From contig JAJFGB010000007.1 in assembly GCA_021776335.1 (NCBI GenBank), positions 719,911 to 783,910 on the forward strand: a stretch of DNA of 64,000 nt, written 5' to 3'. Source of the DNA: Hyphococcus sp. Its GTDB lineage: Bacteria > Pseudomonadota > Alphaproteobacteria > Caulobacterales > Parvularculaceae. A program made the position numbers and the translations under genes. A model generated the notes under the pieces. It ran no database searches, had not been told where the DNA came from, and saw only the letters and a program-made list of their open reading frames with translations. The first letter of the stretch is position 1; every line of letters begins with the position of its first letter. Below, in pieces: positions 54,707-62,364 of the stretch.

Positions 54707-57217
54707 CTAGTGAATTACATTCAAACCAATACCGCCTATCGCTCGACCTTCCATATCGATCGTATTGATGATGATTGTCATTTCCTCGTGAGCTTTTACT
54801 TCCTCGGGAATAGTCACCAACAATTTCACCGGAAATGGCTCGCCTTTTGGGCTGACAATTTGACGCAAAACGGCGCGATCGCTGTCAATTCTATAACGGG
54901 CGTCGGGAATTTCGTTTTCCAAAACTTTAAAGTATTCCTCGCCCATGGGTTTCATACTATCGTTCAGCAATGGTTCCTTGACGCGTGAAAAACCTTCATT
55001 ACGTGCGAAAAGTCTCTCTTCATAATTCTTGTCGACAATGAGTTCGACAATGGCTTCTTGAGGCAGGTTCCGTTTGAGGATTTCGACGCCAAACGGCGCA
55101 CTCAAATTCTGTGGCAGTGGCTGAATGTTAAAGGCGAATGTACTCGAGCTCGTTATGATGTTGAAAAAATTCTTGAAGCCAGAGTTGTTCGACGTGTCGA
55201 CTTCTACTGTATTTGGCGGAGAGTCAGCTACAATACCAATACCGACGCACCAGTGATCGCCTGTCGGCACCGGTATGCTCCAATTGGCAAGCGCTATGGC
55301 CTCAGCATGATCAGACCCAGCTGGCCCTAGTGTTGGTACTCGATACGAACCGATATAGGTGAAATTCCCATCGGCAGGATCGCCATCGCCGTTTGGGTCA
55401 AACCCGGAAATCCCCAGGGTTGATACATCGGCATAGTAGAATTTGACTTCAACATTGCTCACAACTTCTCCGCCGGTATTTCGGATGCGCGCATACAAAT
55501 GATTGTTTGTAAGCGCAACGGGAGTATCGGGCGATCCGTCGTCGTCATTATCCACCCAAATGTCCGAATTGGCCCAAACGGCGCTCGTGCCGGTAACGGA
55601 CAGATCGTAATTTGTAGAGTCGATTACATAATTGGCCGCATCCAGAGCATCGACGCGACCCCAGCCATATACGTTATCCGGACCCGCAGCGCCGAGCTCA
55701 AGAGCGGTCTCTTCAAGAAGAAACTTTAATTCGTATGGAGACAACGTAGGATCTTTTTCCAACAATAATGCAGCCACGCCGGCGGCATGGGGGGCGGCCA
55801 TAGAGGTCCCATTCCATGTGTCGCCGCTGTAACCACCCCCAAGAACGGTGGAATTCACGTCGACGCCGGGCGCTGTCACATCCGGTTTTAGCAACCCTGG
55901 CGGCCATGGATAATCAAAAGACGGCGCAACAGTTTGCCATGTAACCGGCCCGTTATTGCTAAATAGCCCTATTGCGTCGGCATTGTCAGTCGCACCGACC
56001 GTAACCGCGAGCGGCACGCGGCCTGGTGTTCTGACATTATTCGGCGAGCCAGTCGTGTTTGAATCGTTATGTGCGATGGTGACGAATAGGACGCCGCCAT
56101 CCATCAGATTGTTCACTGCTGTGCGCCATGTGTTATAAGCCGGAAACCACGAGTCTAGCCATCCCGAGCTGAAATTCACGATGTCAGCGCCGTTATCGAG
56201 TGCATATTGCATGCCTGCCCAGCATTCCTGCTCTGTCGAGAGTGCAATAGTATTGCTTTCCCGCAACGCCATAATCTGTGCAGCGGGCGCTACGCCTGTG
56301 ATAGTTCCGCCGGTTCCATCGCCAGCGACGGTGCCGGCAACATGGGTGCCATGTCCTTGAGCGTCGATCGGATCGTTATTGCCTGTACCGGAAAAATTCC
56401 AGCCGATAACATCGTCAATAAACCCATTTCCGTCATCGTCGATTCCATTGTTGTCTGCGGCCGTGAACGTCATATCGCCGTCGATGTCCTCGGCTGTGTT
56501 GATCCACATTCTGTCGCTCAGGTCGGAATGATTATAGTCAACGCCGGTATCGAGTATTCCGACGATAACACCGTCCCCGGTATATCCTGTGGGCGCCAAA
56601 TTCCAAACCTGATCTGCCCTTACCTGATCAACGCCCCAGGCATTGGCGCCTTTCACCGGGCGCGGGATATCGAGGTGAATGGAGTCAATATTTCTAAAGG
56701 CGGTCAGCCTTCTGATGATATCTTTCGGAGCTTTTACGCCAATTACATTGACGATCCACAATGGTCGAACTTGAGCGACGACCTGGGCTGATTCCAAATC
56801 GTGCAGGTAATTAGCGATAAGAGATTGGTCCGCACGTGAAATCCTTTTAAGGTCATTGATCAAGGTGCGGCGTTTTTCATCTGATTTTTGCGCACGCTCG
56901 GTCTCATCAATACGGTCGAACAGCCTCGCCTTTTCCTCGTTTGAAATTTGCCGGTCCATTATGAGGACAACAGAGATCAATTCTTCTTCGTCAACCTCTT
57001 CCATATACTCAGCGAGAGGGGCTTCAATCTTGTGAAGCGCCCAATCCGCCTCCATCGACGGATAGATCGATTGTGCGACTTCCGCGGTCTTTGCATCTTG
57101 CGTCGCCGAGGGAGCTAAAATTGCTTTGTCGCCGTAAAAATAATGTTTGAAAAAAAAGAGCCCTGACAAAACCAAAAGCCCGCCAAAGAGCCCAGCAATC
57201 ACTGCTCTAAAAGTCAT
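54707..57217 (-). CDS. Large S8 (subtilisin) family serine peptidase
   Basis: The 836-residue protein has an N-terminal signal or anchor helix (5-24) and a helical propeptide-like region (40-190). The catalytic domain has Asp223 (ILDTGVDYNHSDL), His289 (GHGTHVAGT) and Ser472 (NGTSMAAPHAAG). A Ca-binding-like Asp/Asn-rich insert (DIDGD...DDDGNGFIDD) is at about 244-269. The C-terminal 260 residues form beta-rich CARDB/fibronectin-like domains. All triad residues are present. It is exported and may stay anchored. It is the only gene between the two att-like repeats. Confidence 0.93.
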   Translation of the reverse strand: MTFRAVIAGLFGGLLVLSGLFFFKHYFYGDKAILAPSATQDAKTAEVAQSIYPSMEADWALHKIEAPLAEYMEEVDEEELISVVLIMDRQISNEEKARLFDRIDETERAQKSDEKRRTLINDLKRISRADQSLIANYLHDLESAQVVAQVRPLWIVNVIGVKAPKDIIRRLTAFRNIDSIHLDIPRPVKGANAWGVDQVRADQVWNLAPTGYTGDGVIVGILDTGVDYNHSDLSDRMWINTAEDIDGDMTFTAADNNGIDDDGNGFIDDVIGWNFSGTGNNDPIDAQGHGTHVAGTVAGDGTGGTITGVAPAAQIMALRESNTIALSTEQECWAGMQYALDNGADIVNFSSGWLDSWFPAYNTWRTAVNNLMDGGVLFVTIAHNDSNTTGSPNNVRTPGRVPLAVTVGATDNADAIGLFSNNGPVTWQTVAPSFDYPWPPGLLKPDVTAPGVDVNSTVLGGGYSGDTWNGTSMAAPHAAGVAALLLEKDPTLSPYELKFLLEETALELGAAGPDNVYGWGRVDALDAANYVIDSTNYDLSVTGTSAVWANSDIWVDNDDDGSPDTPVALTNNHLYARIRNTGGEVVSNVEVKFYYADVSTLGISGFDPNGDGDPADGNFTYIGSYRVPTLGPAGSDHAEAIALANWSIPVPTGDHWCVGIGIVADSPPNTVEVDTSNNSGFKNFFNIITSSSTFAFNIQPLPQNLSAPFGVEILKRNLPQEAIVELIVDKNYEERLFARNEGFSRVKEPLLNDSMKPMGEEYFKVLENEIPDARYRIDSDRAVLRQIVSPKGEPFPVKLLVTIPEEVKAHEEMTIIINTIDMEGRAIGGIGLNVIH

Positions 57218-57488
57218 TATGACCTCTCCCCAAAGTTACAATAATTCATCAATTAGATCGCTAATCACCTAATGTAACTAGGCCATAATTATAGTAAATA
57301 TCGGGATATAGACAAGCCCTTGCTTGAGCAATCTCAAACAGAGCATAACCATTGGATATAATTGGATTATGTGGTGTTACTTCATAACTCAACGGTTCTA
57401 AGACTTCACATGCGAGCTGTTTTCGACTTGCTCTTGTGCATCGCGGTGATTTAAGGCGCATACCCACCACGGATACGCACTGACGTCT
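57218..57488. other. Non-coding stretch upstream of the S8 peptidase gene
   Basis: This AT-rich stretch holds the S8 gene's promoter region and no supportable gene; a 69-codon frame at 57261-57470 has no ribosome site or family. Copy B of the direct repeat follows. Confidence 0.45.
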
Positions 57489-57645
57489 GCGCCCTTGAAC
57501 ACCAACAAACTATGATTGTGCGGCCATGCCGCTCCCGCGCGCGCATGCGCGCTAACTAATTCTGACCGCCGTCGCGGTCGGGGGAGGGCTCGAGTCCCCC
57601 CGTTGGCGCCATTTTTCGAGGCCGATTACGAAACGACGCAGTCTG
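57489..57645. repeat. Direct repeat with duplicated tRNA-Leu 3' end, copy B (att-like)
   Basis: Second copy of the element at 54489-54645, almost exactly 3000 nt away. It is more diverged at the tRNA end (CTCGAGTCCCCCCGTTGGCG), so it is probably the older junction. Confidence 0.8.
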
Positions 57646-57749
57646 ACAAAAAGACCTGTTCGGGGTTCACCTCACCCTAAACTCACTTTATTTATCCCTG
57701 ATCATGCCGGTCGGCATTGGGGGGGGGGACGCTATGCCTGGAGGGCGCA

Positions 57750-58442
57750 ATGAATAAAATGATCGCCGAATTTATCGGTACACTAACGCTTGTTTTGTTT
57801 GGTTGCGGTGCTGCGGTGCTGGCTGGCGGTGATGTCGGGCAGCTCGGCATTGCCTTTGCGTTTGGATTGGCGATCGTTGCAATGGCGTATGGCATCGGGC
57901 CGATTTCCGGTTGTCACGTAAATCCGGCTGTTTCATTCGGCGTGTTTGTGGCCGGACGTATGAGCATGGGCGAGATGTTTCAATATTGGGGCGCCCAGTT
58001 TGCCGGTGGACTTGCCGGGGCGGCGCTGTTGTTTGTCATTGCGTCTGGCGCTGCCGACTACAACCTCGCCACAAACGGCCTTGGGCAAAATGGTTGGGGT
58101 GAGGGTTATCTGGGCGAATATAGCCTTACATCGGCCTTCATCTTTGAGGTTGTTATGACCACGTTATTCCTCGTGGCGATATTGGGCGTGACCGTCGCCG
58201 GGCCGGCCAATGCTTTTGCCGGACTCGCCATCGGGTTGACCCTCGTCGTGATTCACATTGTCGGCATACAGGTTACCGGCGTATCGGTTAATCCCGCGCG
58301 CAGCTTCGGCCCTGCCGTCATCGTCGGCGGTACAGCGATTTCGCAACTCTGGCTCTTTGTCGTTGCGCCGCTGATCGGCGCGGGCATTGCCGGTGCGCTG
58401 TTCCGCAGCGGGCTGCTGGAATCAAAAGCCGGCGGTCGTTAG
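57750..58442 (+). CDS. aqpZ: Aquaporin Z-like water channel
   Basis: Read from the ATG at 57750 after GGAGGG, the 230-residue protein has six membrane helices and both NPA boxes (58-60 and 181-183, the second followed by Arg184 of the selectivity filter). Small residues typical of water-selective AqpZ line the filter. The last codons and stop (AGGR-stop) are identical to part of the RHS fragment that follows, so the original C-terminus was replaced by that fragment. Function should be intact because the tail is cytoplasmic. Confidence 0.94.
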   Translation: MNKMIAEFIGTLTLVLFGCGAAVLAGGDVGQLGIAFAFGLAIVAMAYGIGPISGCHVNPAVSFGVFVAGRMSMGEMFQYWGAQFAGGLAGAALLFVIASGAADYNLATNGLGQNGWGEGYLGEYSLTSAFIFEVVMTTLFLVAILGVTVAGPANAFAGLAIGLTLVVIHIVGIQVTGVSVNPARSFGPAVIVGGTAISQLWLFVVAPLIGAGIAGALFRSGLLESKAGGR

Positions 58443-58536
58443 TCCGGCCGTGCCGGTGCCGCCCGTGCGGGTCAACGCCGTGCGGTTGCCCACAAGGTCA
58501 TAAGCATAATCGATGGTTCCATAGAGCCCGACCGCC

Positions 58537-58640
58537 TTGAGCATGATGCGAAAAAGTGGTTTCCGGTTTTTCGCAAAATCATGCGACAAAACAATAACAA
58601 GGAGCAAAATGCCGATTCAAGTTATCGGCATTTTGCTCTT
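58537..58640. mobile_element. 104-bp non-autonomous insertion in the RHS fragment
   Basis: Compared with the intact RHS gene, ACCGCC...GGTCAGGCG is interrupted here by 104 bp (replacing about two bases). The left part (GAGCATGATGCGAAAAAGTG...CGCAAAATCATGC) is an inverted-repeat sequence family widespread in alphaproteobacteria. The right part is a separate perfect palindrome. It encodes nothing, so it is a REP/MITE-like element. Confidence 0.8.
58602..58638. repeat. Perfect 15-bp palindrome with 7-nt loop
   Basis: GAGCAAAATGCCGAT and ATCGGCATTTTGCTC are exact complements around TCAAGTT. It forms the right half of the insertion and could work as a hairpin or terminator. Confidence 0.8.
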
Positions 58641-58877
58641 GGTCAGGCGATTAAGGCTGTCATATTGAAAGCTGCCATCGCGGTCGGCGCCGATATTATC
58701 GGTGATCGATGTGATGTTGCTGTTATTGTCATAGGCAAAGGAAAGATCGAGAACGGACGAACCGCCGGCCGCTGTTTTGAGGGATGAGGCTCGCCCATCA
58801 AGATCATGACCCACAGTCATCGACAGGCCATTTTCAAACAGGCCGGATTTCAGGGCCCATAAAATCGTTCGTGAACA

Positions 58878-59219
58878 TCAGAGATTGAGCTTACGCAGCT
58901 CAGCGGGAAAATCTTCTTTAAGCTCTTCCGCCAAACCGCGTTGCGCCGCCGGCGCGAGTGCGGCGGCGATGTCGGCGTTGAATGTTCCTTTAAGTCTCCA
59001 AATGTCGCCGATTGAAACCCCGCAGGCCTCCAGGATCAATGCCGGTTCGTCGATGCGTTGGCCAATGTGAATGAGCGCCTGTTCAGCGATCGGTTCCTCA
59101 TAGGCCCCGAGCTCCATCGCAGCGCACTGCCGGTCATATTCCCGTTCCTTGATTGTAAATAATACAGAGACCAGTCCTTCAAGTTGAGGGAAGGGCTTCT
59201 TTGGCTTACCAAATATCAT
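58878..59219 (-). CDS. Small soluble protein of the RHS region, unknown function
   Basis: The 113-residue protein is acidic and helical (EGLVSVLFTIKEREYDRQCAAMELGAYEEP...). Its start overlaps the 3' end of the upstream membrane-protein gene by 14 nt, so the two are co-translated. No family is recognised. Small genes like this next to RHS fragments are often immunity or orphan genes, but there is no direct evidence here. Confidence 0.65.
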   Translation of the reverse strand: MIFGKPKKPFPQLEGLVSVLFTIKEREYDRQCAAMELGAYEEPIAEQALIHIGQRIDEPALILEACGVSIGDIWRLKGTFNADIAAALAPAAQRGLAEELKEDFPAELRKLNL

Positions 59220-59835
59220 TTGTACTCACATTTCTGCCGAGCGCCTTAGCCGCAAGGCGCCAGGTCAACAGTCCAAAGGCAAATAACAGCAGAGCCAGGA
59301 TGAAAAACCAGCCCGCCTGCTTTCCCTGGAAAGCTGCAATTGTCCAAGCAACCCATAAAAAGGTGAGGGCGTATGACGACAGACCGGCGGCCAACAATGC
59401 CGTCCTTATAATCACCGATTGCGCGTTTGTTTGAAATGAATGCCGTTGTGTCCAGAGTGTTAGGCCGATTACAGCCGTTACCAAACCACCGACCAGGCTG
59501 ACGATAACTGCCTTGCCAAACAAGTACGCCAAGATGATGCTGCCGGTATAAAAGCAGGACGCTGCAACACTTAACGAAGCAACATAGTGTTTCCACTTTC
59601 CGTCGGAGCCATGATTTATGCACATGCCAAAAATTGCTGAAACCAGCAGAAATATGATCGTGGCCAGTCCGATATTTCTGTTCGGATTGTCCCAGGTCCA
59701 TTCCAGTAAATAAAATAGCGCAATCGCGTTAGCCATTGCGTGCAGCACCAAGTAGCCGCCAAAAAAAACGTGAAGCGAAACTATTTTCGCCGAGCGTTTT
59801 TTGTGGAGAGCAGGCAATTTTGTGCTAAGGGGCAA
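59206..59835 (-). CDS. Six-helix membrane protein of the RHS region
   Basis: The 209-residue protein has about six membrane helices spread over residues 20-195 and no recognisable motif. It is translated together with the small gene at 58878-59219. It is divergent from the glycosidase gene, whose start is 37 nt away. A role as immunity protein against a membrane-active toxin is possible but unsupported. Confidence 0.68.
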   Translation of the reverse strand: MPLSTKLPALHKKRSAKIVSLHVFFGGYLVLHAMANAIALFYLLEWTWDNPNRNIGLATIIFLLVSAIFGMCINHGSDGKWKHYVASLSVAASCFYTGSIILAYLFGKAVIVSLVGGLVTAVIGLTLWTQRHSFQTNAQSVIIRTALLAAGLSSYALTFLWVAWTIAAFQGKQAGWFFILALLLFAFGLLTWRLAAKALGRNVSTNDIW

Positions 59836-59872
59836 GGATTGCTTCCAGGTCCAACGACGAGCCTATCAAATC

Positions 59873-60772
59873 ATGTCGCTGAGTAAAATTCAATTTAGAA
59901 AGCTGGTATTCGCCCTTGCGGTAGCGACGCCGTTGATCATCTATGCGGTTCAGGCGCTTAAGCGTCCTGATGTGGATAACTTCGAATTTCAATCCGTCTT
60001 TGAAGGCGTTTCATATCTGAAAGGGCATGGGTTTAGAGATCGCACAGTGAGTTATCATCTTGTGATGATTGACCTTGGATCCTCGGGCGTCCAGCCGGTC
60101 TTAACGCCGCCCTGCGAGGACGCCCCCGATCACTTCTGCGCCAAAACCGTCAGTGATTTTGTCAAGGATCATGATTTACAGCTCGCCATTAACGCCAGCT
60201 ATTTTTATCCGTTCAAGGAAGAGGCATTTTGGGATTTTGCACCCCGTGCGGGCGGCAAGGTAAAGCCAGTCGGCCTTGCTATTACAAATGGCGCCCTCAT
60301 CAACGCTGGATCCGCCGGCGCCCCCAGCCTGTGTTTTCACCAAGAAAATGCGACGATGCAACATGACGGGATGTGTCCGGCAGGAACGAAAAACGCGATT
60401 GCCGGCCGAATGTTGATTGAAAAAGCGGGCGCCAAACCACAGAGAAACGATGCCGCCCGAACCTATCCCTTGAACATGGTTGGACTAAATCAGGAGGGGA
60501 CAGTCCTCTTTCTTCTTATTGTTGATGGCAAGCAACCATTCTACAGCGACGGTTTACTGCCCGAGGAAGGGGCCGAACTGTTGTTTCAGTTTGGCGCGGT
60601 GAGGGTTCTTCAACTTGATGGCGGAGGGTCAACGACACTCGTGATGAACGGCAATGGAGCGCCGCACATCATGAATGCAGTGATCCACAGCAAGATTCCA
60701 GGGCGAGAACGCCCGGTGGCCAATCATCTCGGTTTTTATTTGCAGCCCATAACTGATTCCGCAGAGAATTAA
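59873..60772 (+). CDS. Phosphodiester glycosidase family (NAGPA-like) protein
   Basis: The ATG at 59873 gives 299 residues with an N-terminal anchor or signal helix (9-27). The body carries the family's landmarks: LQLAINASYFYPF near residue 100, a Gly-rich LNMVGLNQEGTVLFLLIVDG, and the conserved QLDGGGSTTLVMNG near residue 250 that forms the active-site loop of phosphodiester glycosidases such as the N-acetylglucosamine-1-phosphodiester enzyme. It likely acts on periplasmic glycans. A terminator follows. Confidence 0.85.
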   Translation: MSLSKIQFRKLVFALAVATPLIIYAVQALKRPDVDNFEFQSVFEGVSYLKGHGFRDRTVSYHLVMIDLGSSGVQPVLTPPCEDAPDHFCAKTVSDFVKDHDLQLAINASYFYPFKEEAFWDFAPRAGGKVKPVGLAITNGALINAGSAGAPSLCFHQENATMQHDGMCPAGTKNAIAGRMLIEKAGAKPQRNDAARTYPLNMVGLNQEGTVLFLLIVDGKQPFYSDGLLPEEGAELLFQFGAVRVLQLDGGGSTTLVMNGNGAPHIMNAVIHSKIPGRERPVANHLGFYLQPITDSAEN

Positions 60773-60864
60773 GTACTAGTTTATGGAAAATAGGGCGTAT
60801 CGCACCTTCGATGTGACTGAGAATGTGCCAAGAATTATCGACTATAGAGAGCCGCAAAAATGAG

Positions 60865-60884
60865 AAACGACTCGGTCGTTTTTT
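60865..60884 (+). terminator. Intrinsic terminator after the glycosidase gene
   Basis: AAACGAC-TCG-GTCGTTT forms a 7-bp stem with a 3-nt loop followed by a short T run, 93 nt after the glycosidase stop. Confidence 0.6.
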
Positions 60885-60896
60885 GCAGCTGCGCTA

Positions 60897-60931
60897 CCTG
60901 AAGGACATCATAGTTGAAACTGCCATCGCGC
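60897..60931 (-). pseudogene. Tiny YD-repeat remnant
   Basis: On the minus strand this reads RDGSFNYDVL, close to RDGSFQYDSL of the intact RHS protein, in otherwise non-coding DNA just after the stop of the downstream immunity-like gene. It is probably a leftover of an RHS end. Confidence 0.45.
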
Positions 60932-60933
60932 GC

Positions 60934-61617
60934 TTACTCTTCGTGTTCTTTCGTCCTGGACTGCTTGCCCTCATAGGGCGCGAGGTAAAATTGGGTATTT
61001 TTTTGATCGCGAGGAACCCGTGGTTGCTGCATTTCCTCTTGCCAGCATATTCGATGATAAGTTTTAGCATCAGGGGCCGTATCCGGATATTTTGATGTGT
61101 CCAGAGTAAATGTGAACGCCGATTCCTCTGTTCCCGGCCAGGCAGAGACCATGTTTTCAATCGCCGCGTAATTGCTGATCAAGTCATGGAGGTTGGCGGC
61201 GTAGTTATCGTTTAACGCAACATTTAAAGAACGTATTCCGCCAAAAAGGTTTGGTTGGCCATATTTGTCTATTTTGCCGAGCTCTTGCGAGAAACAGTTA
61301 ATTCTGTAATGGCCAATTTGAAAAACCGGACCGTAACTGGAGTTTTGAAAATCTTCTTTGTCAATATCGCTGGCGCTAATATAACCACCACCCTTCAACC
61401 AGATTTCAAAATCATAATTTTTTCCTTCATACGAACTAAATTGATAAGCCTCGACATCTCCACGTGATGTGAGTTCCGCACGAATTGCATCAAGCTCGTC
61501 ATATATAAGGCGCGGGAGAACAAAGCTCACAATCGTTCCGAGCCCGACGATCATGACGGACCATTTAATAATTTTGACGATTACTGAAAGCAAAACAAAT
61601 AACTCGCGATTGTGCAC
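60934..61617 (-). CDS. Candidate RHS immunity protein, paralog 2
   Basis: The 227-residue protein has one N-terminal membrane helix (about 13-35) and a soluble domain. In the soluble domain IWLKGGGYI, QIGHYRINC, LNDNYAANLHDLISNYAAIENMVSAWPG and a late ICWQEE align with the neighbouring gene's IWLEGGGFI, QFGEYDLKC, LDDLITNYTKYEKIFSDWP and KCWAE. It is thus a tandem paralog. It lies second downstream of the RHS toxin gene on the same strand, the usual place for immunity genes. The function is inferred from position. Confidence 0.75.
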   Translation of the reverse strand: MHNRELFVLLSVIVKIIKWSVMIVGLGTIVSFVLPRLIYDELDAIRAELTSRGDVEAYQFSSYEGKNYDFEIWLKGGGYISASDIDKEDFQNSSYGPVFQIGHYRINCFSQELGKIDKYGQPNLFGGIRSLNVALNDNYAANLHDLISNYAAIENMVSAWPGTEESAFTFTLDTSKYPDTAPDAKTYHRICWQEEMQQPRVPRDQKNTQFYLAPYEGKQSRTKEHEE

Positions 61618-61703
61618 GCTTGGCCGGGTACTACGGGAAACTCAAGTCCCAGAGCAGATCCAGACACGATTCATACTTATTGAAGCACCTAATGCCCATC
61701 GCA

Positions 61704-62342
61704 TCAAAATATTGAAATTTGATCTCGGAAAAAGATGAAATCTTTTCCGTACCGCCCGTTGCCCGGCGGAAACATTGTGTGAGGAAACTTGGGAACCGGT
61801 TCCGCCCAACACTTTGCTTTGAATTCTTCCTCTTCATATGGCCGAAATTTACGATGTGCTTCAACGCTGATTGAAAATTCAATTGGATCATTTCCGCGAC
61901 GCGGCCAATCGGAGAAGATCTTTTCATATTTGGTGTAATTGGTGATGAGATCGTCAAGAGCAATCTGGCCCTCTTCGCCCCATAAAACTGACAAGCCATA
62001 GATCGTAGGCCAGCTGCCGCTATTGTCGTCATGGTAAGAACATTTGAGGTCATATTCCCCAAATTGATGGAGAAACGTCAAATCAGGTTTGTCCAGACTA
62101 GCAGAATAGCTGCTATGCCCAAAATGAATAAAACCACCGCCTTCCAACCATATCTTTGCATCAACTTCGCCTTTCCTACCCGGCAAAAATCCAAAAGACT
62201 CAATCTCGTCAAACTCAACCAGTCGATCATAATATTTCCATGGTCCCGCGTAGACAACATATCGCTGAAGCAAAGGCCAAACCATTGCTGCGGTGCCCCA
62301 AACAGCAAGAAATAGTATCAGTGTTTTTCTGGTTTTTCGCAC
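61704..62342 (-). CDS. Candidate RHS immunity protein, paralog 1
   Basis: The 212-residue protein begins 22 nt after the RHS gene's stop. It has a membrane helix (9-30), then the same GGG-FI / ISNY or ITNY / WP framework as its paralog. It is AT-rich and has no known family that I recognise. Adjacent position to a toxin tip of unknown type makes it the prime immunity candidate; a periplasmic domain would fit protection against a toxin acting in the envelope or entering through it. Confidence 0.78.
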   Translation of the reverse strand: MRKTRKTLILFLAVWGTAAMVWPLLQRYVVYAGPWKYYDRLVEFDEIESFGFLPGRKGEVDAKIWLEGGGFIHFGHSSYSASLDKPDLTFLHQFGEYDLKCSYHDDNSGSWPTIYGLSVLWGEEGQIALDDLITNYTKYEKIFSDWPRRGNDPIEFSISVEAHRKFRPYEEEEFKAKCWAEPVPKFPHTMFPPGNGRYGKDFIFFRDQISIF

Positions 62343-62364
62343 TTCAAACCTCTGACTGTAAATC

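Larger units (their letters stand above)
58431..58860 (-). pseudogene. Displaced RHS/YD-repeat fragment
   Basis: On the minus strand this piece encodes YD-repeat residues nearly identical to part of the intact RHS protein (segments MTVGHDLDGRASSLKT and AVGLYGTIDYAYDLVGNRT are shared), matching about 63511-63838. It has no start or toxin end and is split by an insertion at 58537-58640. It ends in the aquaporin 3' end on one side and abruptly at about 58860 on the other. It is a recombination relic. Confidence 0.88.

Noticed and set aside
57261..57470. 69-codon minus-strand frame upstream of the S8 peptidase
   Set aside because: Lies in the promoter region, no ribosome site, no motif.
54340..57645. 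A complete prophage or integrative element at tRNA-Leu
   Set aside because: No integrase, transposase, replication or structural genes are present between the repeats, only the peptidase gene.
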